A stretch of DNA of 32,742 bases from contig NZ_SRYR01000018.1 in assembly GCF_004794105.1 (NCBI RefSeq), positions 1-32,742 of the forward strand, given 5' to 3'. Both the position numbers and the translations under genes were made by a program. The stretch is from Clostridium sartagoforme. GTDB taxonomy: Bacteria > Bacillota > Clostridia > Clostridiales > Clostridiaceae. This document shows, one piece after another, positions 24,929 to 32,742 of the stretch. Below the pieces are notes generated by a model, which was not told the origin of the DNA, did no database searches, and saw only the letters and a list, made by a program, of their open reading frames with translations. The stretch's first letter is position 1, and every line of letters starts with the position of its first letter.

Positions 24929-27900
24929 ATATAAAATAATAATTTCCAACAAAAATTTATATAAAGAAATTGAGCTTTCTTCTGAGAAGGAGTCAATTCG
25001 AGTTGGTACAGGAATCGAATGTGATACCAGATTACATAAAGATTTATTTTTTGAACCAATTGAGCTTTTTTTCATAAGAACTGAAGATGAATGGACTGTA
25101 ACTTGTTCTGATAATCTATATTTTACAGTGGGTGATGTAAGAAAATTAATGACAAAGTCTTTAGAACATGGAGAACGCTTTATTGTAAAGTATAGAGAAT
25201 CAAATAACGATGTTTTTTTTGTAGATTTTCTTATTGACTTTGAGAATAGACAAAGACATTTTGAACGGAAGATTAATATCTATAATATTAATCAATTAAC
25301 TATAGGAACATCTACCAGCAATAACATTATCATGAAAAGTAGATATGTAAAAAATGATATGGTTATAGTTATTAACAATGGGGAAAGTCTGCAATTATGT
25401 GTTAAAAACAGCACATACGGTGTTTACCATAATGGGAATAGGGCAGAAAGTAATTTGATAATAGATAGTGGAGATTTTTTCTCTATATCTGATTTCATAT
25501 TTTATTATAAAGATAATCATATTTATACTGAAATAAGAAAAGACTGCATTATAAATGCACTTTCTTATATAGATGAACCAAATCATAATAGTTATCCTAG
25601 ATTTATAAGAAATACAAGAATTAAGAGTGTTGTTGATAATACTAAAATTGATATATTAGATCCGCCATCTAAACCTCAAAAACATAAGAATAATTTATTC
25701 ATTAGCTTGATGCCGTCTATTGGAATGTTAATTGCTTCAGGTGCAATGGCATTTATGGGAGGGGCAATGATTATTTTTAGTATTGTATCAGGTGCAATGG
25801 CTATCGTTACCTCTATATTAGGAGTTATGCAGGGAAATAAAGATTATAAAAAAGAATGTAGGGAAAGAATTACTAAGTATAACTCTTATATAGAAAAGAA
25901 GCGTACTGAAATTGAAACAATAAGAGAGCATGAGCGAAACGAATTGGAAAAAATATATATTTCACAAGATTTAGAACTTGAAAGGGTAAATTCTTTTTCT
26001 AGCGATTTATTTGAGAGAACGCTAAATGATAAGGATTTTCTAAATATCCGTATTGGAACAGGCGATATTAAGGCAAAAAGACAAATTGACTATAAAAAAC
26101 AAGAAAGATTAGAAATTGAAGATGATTTGCATAATCAGCCAGAAAATATTTTTAATGAATACAAAATGGTAAACCATGCTCCCGTGGTATGTGATTTAGT
26201 GACCAATAATGCAGTTGGAATTGTAGGCAATGAAGAGAATAGATTCTCTTTCCTAAAAAACATAGTCATTGATATAATTGCTAGACATTTTTATACAGAA
26301 GTAAAAATATTTTTTATAGTTGAAGAGGAGCGTACATCGAGGATTGAGTGGTTGAGATTTCTGCCCCATGTACACAATTCAGAGACAAGTATGAGGAATA
26401 TTTCTTGTGATATAGAAAGTAAAAATCTTATTTTTGAATATTTGTATAAGGAATTATCATTAAGAGAACAGAATCAAAAATTTAGTGAATATTTAGTTAT
26501 ATTTTTTTATGATAACTGTGGCTTTAATAGCCATCCGATATCCAAATTTATAAGTAATGCAAATGAACTTGGTGTTACATTTATATTCTTTGCAGATGAT
26601 AAATTTAACATTCCTATAGGATGTGATTCACTTATAAGTATTTTAGATGATAAAAATGCAGAGTTAATAAATGTTGTGGATTACAACATAACAAAATTTG
26701 AATATCCAACAGTTGATGACAAAATTGGAAGTAAGGTAGTTGAAATATTAACTCCTGTTTATACAGAAGAAATAACATTGGAAAGTTCTTTGACTAAAAA
26801 TATTTCTCTATTTGAAATGTTGAAGATCTTGTCCGTAGACGATTTAGATTTATCAAAACGATGGAGTAAGTCTACTGTATTTAAAACTATGGCAGCACCT
26901 ATAGGAGTATCGAAAGCTGGAATGATTCTTCTTGATTTACATGACAAAGCTCACGGGCCTCATGGGCTTGTTGCTGGAACTACAGGTTCGGGTAAATCTG
27001 AAATTTTACAAACATATATTTTATCAATATCAACTTTGTATCATCCATATGAAGTTGCATTTGTAATCATAGACTTTAAAGGTGGTGGTATGGTTAATCA
27101 GTTTAAAACAATGCCTCATCTTCTAGGTGCTATTACAAATATTGATGGAAAGGCAATAAATCGTTCACTAAAATCAATTAAGGCTGAGTTGAAAAAGAGA
27201 CAAAGGTTATTCTCGGAAGCAGAAGTAAATCATATTGATAAATATATAAAGAAGTACAAAGCCCAAGAAGTAGATGAACCTTTACCACACCTAATTATTA
27301 TAGTAGATGAATTTGCGGAGTTAAAAGCAGAGCAACCGGAATTTATGAAAGAATTGATTTCGGCAGCACGTATAGGTAGAAGTTTAGGTGTTCACCTCAT
27401 ATTAGCTACACAAAAACCATCTGGACAAGTTGATGAACAAATTTGGAGTAATTCTAGGTTCAAGCTTTGCTTAAAGGTTCAGAATAAAGAAGACAGTAAT
27501 GAAGTTCTTAAATCTCCTCTTGCAGCTGAAATAAAGGAACCTGGAAGAGCTTATTTACAAGTTGGGAATAATGAAATATTTGAATTATTTCAATCTGCAT
27601 ATAGTGGTGATTCTGAAGGAATGGATGAAAATAATTTCAGAGAATTTTCAATTTATGAATTGCAAAAAAGTGGAAGAAAAAAGTGTGTTTTTGTAAGTAA
27701 GAAGAATAAAGAGGAATTAAAGTCTAAAACTCAATTGGAAGCAATAGTTGATTATGTTTCAGAGTATTGTAGTGTTAGAGGAATTAAATCCCTTCCTAAT
27801 ATATGTTTAGACGATTTAAAAACCGTTATTAATTGCCCAAGTATAATAAATAACAATAATAAGTTTATAGATATTGGTATTTATGATGATCCAGACGCGC

Positions 27901-29417
27901 AATATCAAGGGCAAACATTAATGGATATGAATAGTAAGAATACATTAATAATCGGATCGGCACAAACGGGGAAAACGAACCTGTTACAGTGTGTAATCAA
28001 GGAAATAGCTATTATGAATTCGCCAGCTGAGGCAAATATTTATATTATAGATTTTGGTAGTATGGTTTTGATAAATTTTGAACAGCTAAAACATGTTGGT
28101 GGTGTTGTTTGTTCATCGGAAGATGAAAAATTAAAGAACCTATTCAAATTACTACAGGAGGAAATTTCAACAAGAAAAGAAAAATTAGTTTCTGTTGGAG
28201 TAAGCTCTTTTTCTGCATACAAGGAAGCTGGTTATTCAGATTTAGCACAGATTTATCTTGTTGTAGATAACTTAACTGGATTGATTGAATTATATTTGGA
28301 AAATGATGATACCTTACTTACGATAATTCGTGATGGACTTTCAGTCGGTATTACAGCAATTATAGCAAATTCCCAAACATCAGGGATAGGCTATAGATAT
28401 ATGTCTAATTTTTCAAATCGTATAGTAATGCATTGTAATGATGTCAATGAATATTCAAATTTACTTGAACAAGTATCTATTCAGCCAGATGATACTCCAG
28501 GACGTTGCATCGTTGAAATTGATAAAAGAATGTTGGAGTGTCAGAGCTATTTAGCCTTTGAAGGAGAAAAAGAAATAGAACGCGTTCATAGTATAAAAGA
28601 ATTTATAGATAAAATAAATGCTTTAACAATAAATATAGAAGCTAAACAAATTCCTACTATCCCTAATATTCTTTCAGAAGAAGAGCTTATAGGAAAATAT
28701 AAAGTAGAAAGAAAGAACTATATCTTTCCAATTGGTATTACCTATGAAGAAGTTAAACCTTTCTACCTTGATTTTGCTAACCTTGGAGCAATTGGGATTT
28801 GTGGAAAATCAAATAGAGGACATGCTAATTTTATCAAATACATGTTATATAACTTTAGTGAAGAGAGGAAAAAGAATCCTGTTAGAGTTTGCATTTTTGA
28901 TGATATATCTCGAAAATATGCAGAATTCAAGAATATGGATATCGTAGAGGAGTATACCTTAAATACGGATAGGATTATTGAAAAACTTAATGAGTGGTAT
29001 GAGATTTTAGATAAAAGATATTCTGAAATGCTTATAGCTGAAGAAACTTTTTCACAGGATGAATTATTGATTTTAATTATTCAAAACAATGATGTTGCTA
29101 AAAAAATATTTGAAGATATGGATGCTATGAGACAGTATACAGAAATGGTTACAAAATTTAAGAATTTAAATATTTGTGTAATTTATTCGAACTATGAAAA
29201 TGCACCTGTTTCATATGATGCACCAGAACCACTTAGAATGATAAAACAAGAGCAACATTTATTGCTTCTAGATGATTTAGATATGCTAAAAGTTTTCGAT
29301 GTGCCTTATGAAGAAATAAAGGCAAATAGAAAGAAATTACAGTTAGGTGATGCTTACTATATAAAGGACAACGCTGTTACAAAATTAAAAGTAGTGCATC
29401 ATATTAGTCAATCTTAA
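24918..29417 (+). CDS. essC: EssC-type FtsK/SpoIIIE ATPase, motor of the type VII system
   Basis: The membrane motor of 1499 residues. Two FHA-like domains (about 1-90 and 95-205) lack the SxxH signature, as in EssC. Two membrane helices lie at about 262-310, followed by a charged helix. The first ATPase has GTTGSGKS (Lys693) and VDEF (Asp797, Glu798), all active-looking. The second has GSAQTGKT (Lys1019), but its Walker B reads VVDN (Asp1117, Asn1118), so the catalytic Glu is missing. The third P-loop is broken: GKSNRGHAN, with His1302 in the Lys position. Length and order match EssC/YukBA. The C-terminal domains bind WXG100 substrates in this family. It is followed by esxA after a hairpin. 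Confidence 0.96.
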   Translation: MENKYKIIISNKNLYKEIELSSEKESIRVGTGIECDTRLHKDLFFEPIELFFIRTEDEWTVTCSDNLYFTVGDVRKLMTKSLEHGERFIVKYRESNNDVFFVDFLIDFENRQRHFERKINIYNINQLTIGTSTSNNIIMKSRYVKNDMVIVINNGESLQLCVKNSTYGVYHNGNRAESNLIIDSGDFFSISDFIFYYKDNHIYTEIRKDCIINALSYIDEPNHNSYPRFIRNTRIKSVVDNTKIDILDPPSKPQKHKNNLFISLMPSIGMLIASGAMAFMGGAMIIFSIVSGAMAIVTSILGVMQGNKDYKKECRERITKYNSYIEKKRTEIETIREHERNELEKIYISQDLELERVNSFSSDLFERTLNDKDFLNIRIGTGDIKAKRQIDYKKQERLEIEDDLHNQPENIFNEYKMVNHAPVVCDLVTNNAVGIVGNEENRFSFLKNIVIDIIARHFYTEVKIFFIVEEERTSRIEWLRFLPHVHNSETSMRNISCDIESKNLIFEYLYKELSLREQNQKFSEYLVIFFYDNCGFNSHPISKFISNANELGVTFIFFADDKFNIPIGCDSLISILDDKNAELINVVDYNITKFEYPTVDDKIGSKVVEILTPVYTEEITLESSLTKNISLFEMLKILSVDDLDLSKRWSKSTVFKTMAAPIGVSKAGMILLDLHDKAHGPHGLVAGTTGSGKSEILQTYILSISTLYHPYEVAFVIIDFKGGGMVNQFKTMPHLLGAITNIDGKAINRSLKSIKAELKKRQRLFSEAEVNHIDKYIKKYKAQEVDEPLPHLIIIVDEFAELKAEQPEFMKELISAARIGRSLGVHLILATQKPSGQVDEQIWSNSRFKLCLKVQNKEDSNEVLKSPLAAEIKEPGRAYLQVGNNEIFELFQSAYSGDSEGMDENNFREFSIYELQKSGRKKCVFVSKKNKEELKSKTQLEAIVDYVSEYCSVRGIKSLPNICLDDLKTVINCPSIINNNNKFIDIGIYDDPDAQYQGQTLMDMNSKNTLIIGSAQTGKTNLLQCVIKEIAIMNSPAEANIYIIDFGSMVLINFEQLKHVGGVVCSSEDEKLKNLFKLLQEEISTRKEKLVSVGVSSFSAYKEAGYSDLAQIYLVVDNLTGLIELYLENDDTLLTIIRDGLSVGITAIIANSQTSGIGYRYMSNFSNRIVMHCNDVNEYSNLLEQVSIQPDDTPGRCIVEIDKRMLECQSYLAFEGEKEIERVHSIKEFIDKINALTINIEAKQIPTIPNILSEEELIGKYKVERKNYIFPIGITYEEVKPFYLDFANLGAIGICGKSNRGHANFIKYMLYNFSEERKKNPVRVCIFDDISRKYAEFKNMDIVEEYTLNTDRIIEKLNEWYEILDKRYSEMLIAEETFSQDELLILIIQNNDVAKKIFEDMDAMRQYTEMVTKFKNLNICVIYSNYENAPVSYDAPEPLRMIKQEQHLLLLDDLDMLKVFDVPYEEIKANRKKLQLGDAYYIKDNAVTKLKVVHHISQS

Positions 29418-29419
29418 GC

Positions 29420-29444
29420 TATCAAGTTGGGAAACCAATTGATA
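29420..29444 (+). ncRNA. GAAA-tetraloop hairpin between essC and esxA
   Basis: TATCAAGTTGG, loop GAAA, CCAATTGATA: a 10-bp stem with one bulged G and a GNRA tetraloop, starting right after the essC stop. An A-rich tract follows, not T, so it is not a classical terminator. It could stabilise the 5' end of an esxA transcript. Confidence 0.55.
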
Positions 29445-29454
29445 TATATATAAT
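29427..29454 (+). promoter_or_regulatory. Candidate internal promoter for esxA
   Basis: TTGGGA (29427-29432), a 16-base spacer and TATAAT (29449-29454) lie upstream of esxA and overlap the hairpin. Separate transcription would fit the high abundance usually needed for the WXG100 protein. The -35 match is moderate. Confidence 0.45.
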
Positions 29455-29475
29455 ATAAAAAGGGAGGAATTTATT

Positions 29476-29769
29476 ATGGCCAATCAAATTAGAATGACCC
29501 CTGAAAAAATGAGGTCAAGAGCATCTGAGTACACAACTCAAGCAAACCATCTTCAATCTATTATTACAAAGATGGATGCATTGTTAAGAAATCTTCAAGG
29601 CGAGTGGGAAGGTAATGCAAGCCAAGCCTATGCTGCAAGATTTGGAGAATTACGTCCAGGTTTTGTAAAAGCTAAGGATCTTATTGATGAAATTTCAACT
29701 GCTCTTAAATCAACTGCTCAAATTGTTGAAGAAACAGATAACTCTATTGCTTCACAATTCAGAAAGTAA
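29476..29769 (+). CDS. esxA: WXG100-family secreted protein (EsxA-like)
   Basis: A protein of 97 residues with the helix-turn-helix pattern of WXG100 proteins. The turn motif is W44-E45-G46, flanked by the usual helices (MTPEKMRSRASEYTTQANHL before, ASQAYAARFGELRPGF after). There is no signal peptide, as expected for a substrate of EssC. A C-terminal YxxxD/E tail is not present, so it may depend on a partner or act as a homodimer, as S. aureus EsxA does. GGGAGGAATTT is an excellent ribosome binding site. Its gene is flanked by hairpins on both sides, suggesting its own mRNA segment. Confidence 0.95.
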   Translation: MANQIRMTPEKMRSRASEYTTQANHLQSIITKMDALLRNLQGEWEGNASQAYAARFGELRPGFVKAKDLIDEISTALKSTAQIVEETDNSIASQFRK

Positions 29770-29790
29770 TAGGACTGATAAAAATAAACA

Positions 29791-29867
29791 TAGCTTCTTA
29801 TTCAAAATTTAGAAGCTAAAGAAAAAAATATTGTAAGTAATAGTCTAATATAAGACTATTACTTACA
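29791..29867 (+). ncRNA. Two strong hairpins after esxA
   Basis: TAGCTTCT (29791-29798) pairs with AGAAGCTA (29811-29818). A perfect 15-bp stem then joins 29832-29846 to 29853-29867 around a 6-base loop. Neither is followed by a T-run on the plus strand. They could protect the 3' end of an esxA mRNA after processing, or bind a protein. A partial terminator function cannot be excluded. Confidence 0.6.
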
Positions 29868-29922
29868 CAAATTTAAGAAAGATTACACTTATGTGGTTAA
29901 TATAAATAAAGGGGGTTAAGTA

Positions 29923-30342
29923 ATGACGTCTGCAGAAATAAGAGAAAATATTAGATATAATGAGAACTTATTATATTCTTATCAAAATTCAGTTAGACAG
30001 TTAAATTCAAAAATACAACAACTCCAAAGACTCAGAAGTAAATTGCAATCCTTGCAAGGTCAATTCCAGGGAAGACAATCAACAAGAAAATCCAAATTAA
30101 GCAATATTTCTTCTAATAAATTGAATATTAAAATGGCTAAAACCTATATATCAGGAATGAATTCTTTGTTAAATGGATCTGAATACGCATCTGCATATAA
30201 TGGTATATCCTCCTCGCAAGAAAGTGTTAATTCAAAGATTAGAAGTATACAAAGAGAAGTAGATTCTTATAATTATAAAGTTTCTTATCATAGGGATAGA
30301 ATTAGTTATTGGCAAAGACAACTTAGGTATGCTGATGATTAG
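29923..30342 (+). CDS. Coiled-coil protein of the type VII locus (YwqH/DUF5082-like)
   Basis: A soluble, highly helical protein of 139 residues. Residues 8-55 form a coiled coil rich in Gln, Leu, Arg and Ser (LNSKIQQLQRLRSKLQSLQG). A second long helix from about 95 to 135 could fold back on it as a hairpin. It resembles the small DUF5082/YwqH proteins that accompany LXG effectors in Bacillus, by length and heptad pattern; the match is not certain. No signal peptide is present. It has GGGGG before the ATG and ends 11 bases before the next gene. A partner or chaperone for the effector is the likely role. Confidence 0.7.
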   Translation: MTSAEIRENIRYNENLLYSYQNSVRQLNSKIQQLQRLRSKLQSLQGQFQGRQSTRKSKLSNISSNKLNIKMAKTYISGMNSLLNGSEYASAYNGISSSQESVNSKIRSIQREVDSYNYKVSYHRDRISYWQRQLRYADD

Positions 30343-30353
30343 GAGGTATAAAT

Positions 30354-30641
30354 ATGGCAGAAAGTTCATTGAAAATCGATGATGATTATTGCAAAGAAGT
30401 AGCTGAATATTTTAGTAAACAAGGGGGCTACTTAGATGAATATGTAAAACAGTATATAACTATTTTGCAAGGTATTAAAAAAGATGCTATTAAAGGTGGA
30501 GATGTTGCAAAAGCATTAGATGCATACATACAATATGCAAAAAAATTAGAAAATCAAATAGGTAATATTTCAGCTAATGCACAGCAACAAGCAAAGAATT
30601 TTATAAAGGCTGTAGATGATGCTGATCAATATCTATTTTAA
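30354..30641 (+). CDS. Small helical WXG100-like protein, probable effector partner
   Basis: A protein of 95 residues, all helical in appearance, with a turn near GGYLDEY and another near KGGDVAKAL. It lacks WXG but has the length and ending (FIKAVDDADQYLF) of the small LXG-associated proteins of the DUF3130/TIGR04197 type, which bind the N-terminal helix bundle of an effector and bring it to EssC. Family assignment rests on resemblance and position only. GGAGG precedes the ATG. The gene is 14 bases from the next small gene, and the two probably act together with the effector. Confidence 0.65.
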   Translation: MAESSLKIDDDYCKEVAEYFSKQGGYLDEYVKQYITILQGIKKDAIKGGDVAKALDAYIQYAKKLENQIGNISANAQQQAKNFIKAVDDADQYLF

Positions 30642-30655
30642 AGGAGAGTGAATTT

Positions 30656-30931
30656 GTGGCTGAAATAAAAATAAATATAGATTCCCTTGAGAGTAGAATA
30701 CAAGAACTACAAACATTAGAAAGAAGGATTAGTTCAAATGTTACTACATCTCCACAAGTAGTTGGTGGAGGAAGTAGCGTTATCGAACTTGAAAAAATTG
30801 CTGATATGTATAAGACACTAAATTCATCAATGCTTTTATTAGTAACAAATACAGTTTCCTTTATGGACAATTTAAAAGAGAGTTATGTAGGGAGTGATAA
30901 AAAAGCTTCCAATAAAATATCTCAAAAATAA
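30656..30931 (+). CDS. Small helical partner protein with GTG start
   Basis: A protein of 91 residues with two predicted helices: LESRIQELQTLERRISS (about 10-27) and IELEKIADMYKTLNSSMLLL (about 43-62, extending to about 78), separated by a GGG turn. It has no signal peptide and no WXG motif. Size, helix pairing and place next to the effector gene fit the second small partner (LapA/YwqI-like) of LXG-type effectors; I do not identify a named family with confidence. Translation starts at GTG, supported by AAGGAGAG 6-8 bases upstream. It is followed by a 48-base AT-rich gap before the effector. Confidence 0.65.
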   Translation: MAEIKINIDSLESRIQELQTLERRISSNVTTSPQVVGGGSSVIELEKIADMYKTLNSSMLLLVTNTVSFMDNLKESYVGSDKKASNKISQK

Positions 30932-30979
30932 AAGTTTAATATTATATTATTTTTATTATATTAGTACTAGAGGTGGGGT

Positions 30980-32728
30980 ATGTTACGAGATTATTCTGAA
31001 TCATCAAAACAGAAGATTCTAAATCTGGTCAGTGAAGTCGAAAATGAAAAACTCTGTGATTTTACAGATTGGATTGGAGATAGATGGACTGATTTTGAGG
31101 AATTTACAGGTCAGTTAAACATAAGAAAATATGTAAATAACGTAAATGCTTATCATAAGAAGGTTATAGATAAAAATAATGCTACAAAAGATTCGATTGA
31201 CAGGATTTTTAGTAATGTTGAAAATGTAAACAACACATATTATAATGTGTTTGCCAATATAGATTCCTTGCTACAGCAATGGAATAAGTATATTGTTGAA
31301 TTACAGGGTATTGTTAGTCCATCTAATGGTAGATTTGAAGCAACATATATTGAATCTGCTATGAAAGATATTCTTAGCGATATAGAAAAAGATGAAATTA
31401 AATGCCTAAGAGACAAAATGGTTAAGGACGTTGGTGGAGAGTTAGTATTTAATGAAGAACTTATTTATGAATATGTTCAAAAAAATCCAGCAGAAATGAC
31501 AGATGCTGAACAGAAACTTCTTATAGATATTCTTTCTGATTTGAAAGATGTAACTGCAACTTATGAAATATTAGCTACCTATGGTACAGATAATTTAGGA
31601 GTTGATGTTATTAACTCAGTTGCCTGGTTGGTCGATAATACTAAATATGATAGTTTTACAGCAGTAAGCGCCCATTATAATGAAATATATGTAAACTTAC
31701 TAAACTATATATCTGAAAAAGGTGAAGATAGTAATACCTTTGCAGCATCTTTGATTAAGGCTTCCAATGGAGAAAGTACCTTAGAAATATTAGGTTCTAA
31801 ATATTCAGAAAAAATTAATGAAGTATTTGGAGGAACATCTTTAGCTGTATATTTAGCAAAATATACAACTGAACATTCTGAGCAGTACTTTGTGAAGTTA
31901 AAAGCTAGCGAGGAAGAAAAATTAAAGAGCGCAGGAAAGATTAATAAATTTAATGAATATATTAAAGACAGACTTAATAAAAAAGGATACACTGATTATG
32001 ATAAAAAAACCAGCTATTATGACAAATATGGGAATGAAATATCCAAAGATGATTCCCCTAAGTTTTATAAAAAACAGTTAACTATAGGAGAATTGAAAGA
32101 ACAAGTTTCTGCATCAGTTTCACTATATGATGGAACTTTCAATATAGGTGAAAATGGAAAAGTTTCTGTTGTTGTTGGAAGAGCGGAAGCACATGCAAGT
32201 GTATCTGCAGGATTCTATGTTATTGGAGCAGATGGAGATAGAAAGTTTAGCCCTGGAGTAAATGCAGAAGTTGGAGCAAGTGTTACTGCTTTAGAAGCAG
32301 CCTGGGAACAGCAATGGTTTGGAAACGACATGCTAGGAGTAAATAGCGATGTTAAAGCAACAGTAGGAAAAGCAGAAGCTAAAGCGAGTATTGGGGCTCA
32401 AGTTTTTGATGAGAATGGTAAGTTAGATGTACAATTAGGAGGAGGAGCCAGTGCAGAGTTAATTGGTGGTGAAGTTAAAGGTTCTGTTGGAGTTAATGTA
32501 TTAGGTGGAGAAGTTGGAGTTTCTGGAAGTGTTAATTATGGTATAGGAGCCCATGCAGATGTGGGATATAGAGATGGTATAATTAAATGTGATATAGGAG
32601 CATCCCTTGGAGTTGGAGTTTCTTTTGGATTTGAAGTAGACGTTGGAGGTATGGTTAATACAGTAGCAGATACTGCATCAGCAGCCTGGGATTATATATC
32701 AGATGGATGGAATGATTTTTGGGATTAG
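30980..32728 (+). CDS. Probable type VII effector with a Gly/Ala/Val-rich beta domain
   Basis: A protein of 582 residues with no signal peptide. Residues 1-115 are helical with a conserved-looking DWIGDRWTDFEEF segment and fit the targeting part of LXG-like substrates, although a canonical LXG motif is not evident. Residues 115-340 are mixed helical. From about 375 to 565 the sequence alternates small and branched residues in repeats (VGRAEAHASVSAG, VGKAEAKASIGAQ, GGEVKGSVGVNVLGGEVGVSG). That predicts an extended beta structure, possibly membrane-inserting or amyloid-like. The end is aromatic (DYISDGWNDFWD). I recall similar beta regions in other clostridial and Lachnospiraceae proteins, but no known enzymatic toxin motif is visible. 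A ribosome binding site and start codon for a further gene follow at once. Confidence 0.72.
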   Translation: MLRDYSESSKQKILNLVSEVENEKLCDFTDWIGDRWTDFEEFTGQLNIRKYVNNVNAYHKKVIDKNNATKDSIDRIFSNVENVNNTYYNVFANIDSLLQQWNKYIVELQGIVSPSNGRFEATYIESAMKDILSDIEKDEIKCLRDKMVKDVGGELVFNEELIYEYVQKNPAEMTDAEQKLLIDILSDLKDVTATYEILATYGTDNLGVDVINSVAWLVDNTKYDSFTAVSAHYNEIYVNLLNYISEKGEDSNTFAASLIKASNGESTLEILGSKYSEKINEVFGGTSLAVYLAKYTTEHSEQYFVKLKASEEEKLKSAGKINKFNEYIKDRLNKKGYTDYDKKTSYYDKYGNEISKDDSPKFYKKQLTIGELKEQVSASVSLYDGTFNIGENGKVSVVVGRAEAHASVSAGFYVIGADGDRKFSPGVNAEVGASVTALEAAWEQQWFGNDMLGVNSDVKATVGKAEAKASIGAQVFDENGKLDVQLGGGASAELIGGEVKGSVGVNVLGGEVGVSGSVNYGIGAHADVGYRDGIIKCDIGASLGVGVSFGFEVDVGGMVNTVADTASAAWDYISDGWNDFWD

Positions 32729-32738
32729 AGGTGATTAA

Positions 32739-32742
32739 ATGA
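32739..32742 (+). CDS. Start of the next gene (cut by the window end), possible immunity gene
   Basis: AGAGGTGATTAA followed by ATG at 32739-32741 begins 10 bases after the effector stop. Only the start codon and one further base are in the window. In LXG-type operons the immunity gene normally follows the toxin at such a distance. Confidence 0.5.

Noticed and set aside
29832..29867. 15-bp hairpin after esxA as an intrinsic terminator
   Set aside because: The stem is followed by CAAATTTAAG and not by a T-run, so it lacks the release element on the plus strand.
30980..31330. Canonical LXG domain in the effector
   Set aside because: The helical N-terminus and gene context fit, but I cannot point to the Leu-x-Gly signature. 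I therefore call it LXG-like by context only.

Overview
The DNA is AT-rich and low-GC, with strong AGGAGG-type ribosome binding sites. Its left edge is the 3' end of a 23S rRNA gene whose sequence is typical of clostridia. With the lipoteichoic acid synthase, TldD/TldE and WXG100 genes, this points to Clostridium or a close relative (Firmicutes, Clostridiaceae). I infer this from sequence character and do not claim a species.

Left part (1-10804), ordinary chromosome. The 23S tail is followed directly by tRNA-Asn(GTT) and a terminator, with no 5S gene between them. Next is a membrane-anchored NodB-type polysaccharide deacetylase with its own terminator. A tightly packed operon follows: OmpR-type response regulator, sensor histidine kinase, lipoprotein, and the metalloprotease pair TldD and TldE. 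It ends at a strong hairpin that also serves the convergent gene, an LtaS-type lipoteichoic acid synthase on the minus strand. The hairpin lies inside a larger imperfect palindrome. A small HExxH membrane protein sits upstream of the next locus.

Right part (10929-32742), a type VII secretion (WXG100/EssC) locus with an unusual cast. It starts with a near-consensus sigma-A promoter whose spacer holds one arm of a 10-bp inverted repeat. The first block encodes an FHA protein, a PP2C phosphatase, a Ser/Thr kinase with one membrane segment and an extracellular helical domain, a small single-pass protein, and a 2355-residue exported Ig-like repeat protein with a C-terminal membrane anchor. The second block encodes another FHA protein, a CpaE/ParA-like ATPase, the ubiquitin-like YukD/EsaB protein, and the 1499-residue FtsK/SpoIIIE motor EssC. 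The third block encodes EsxA (WXG100), a coiled-coil protein, two small helical partner-like proteins, and a 582-residue probable effector with a glycine/alanine/valine-rich beta domain. A start codon with a ribosome binding site for one more gene, possibly an immunity gene, sits at the very end.

How it may work together: EssC, EsaB and EsxA are recognisable parts of the Firmicutes system, but EsaA, EssA and EssB are not seen in the window. In their place are a catalytically intact kinase built like EssB (kinase fold inside, one membrane helix, helical domain outside), a one-pass small protein, a giant wall-spanning protein, and a complete kinase/phosphatase/FHA switch. Two proteins of the first block carry serial T-x-[ILV]-[LV] motifs spaced about 8-10 residues apart for the most part, and the kinase activation loop has the same pattern. 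They could be phosphorylation sites read by the FHA domains. Several strong RNA hairpins between genes, especially at 12194-12314 and around esxA, are not explained by the coding content.
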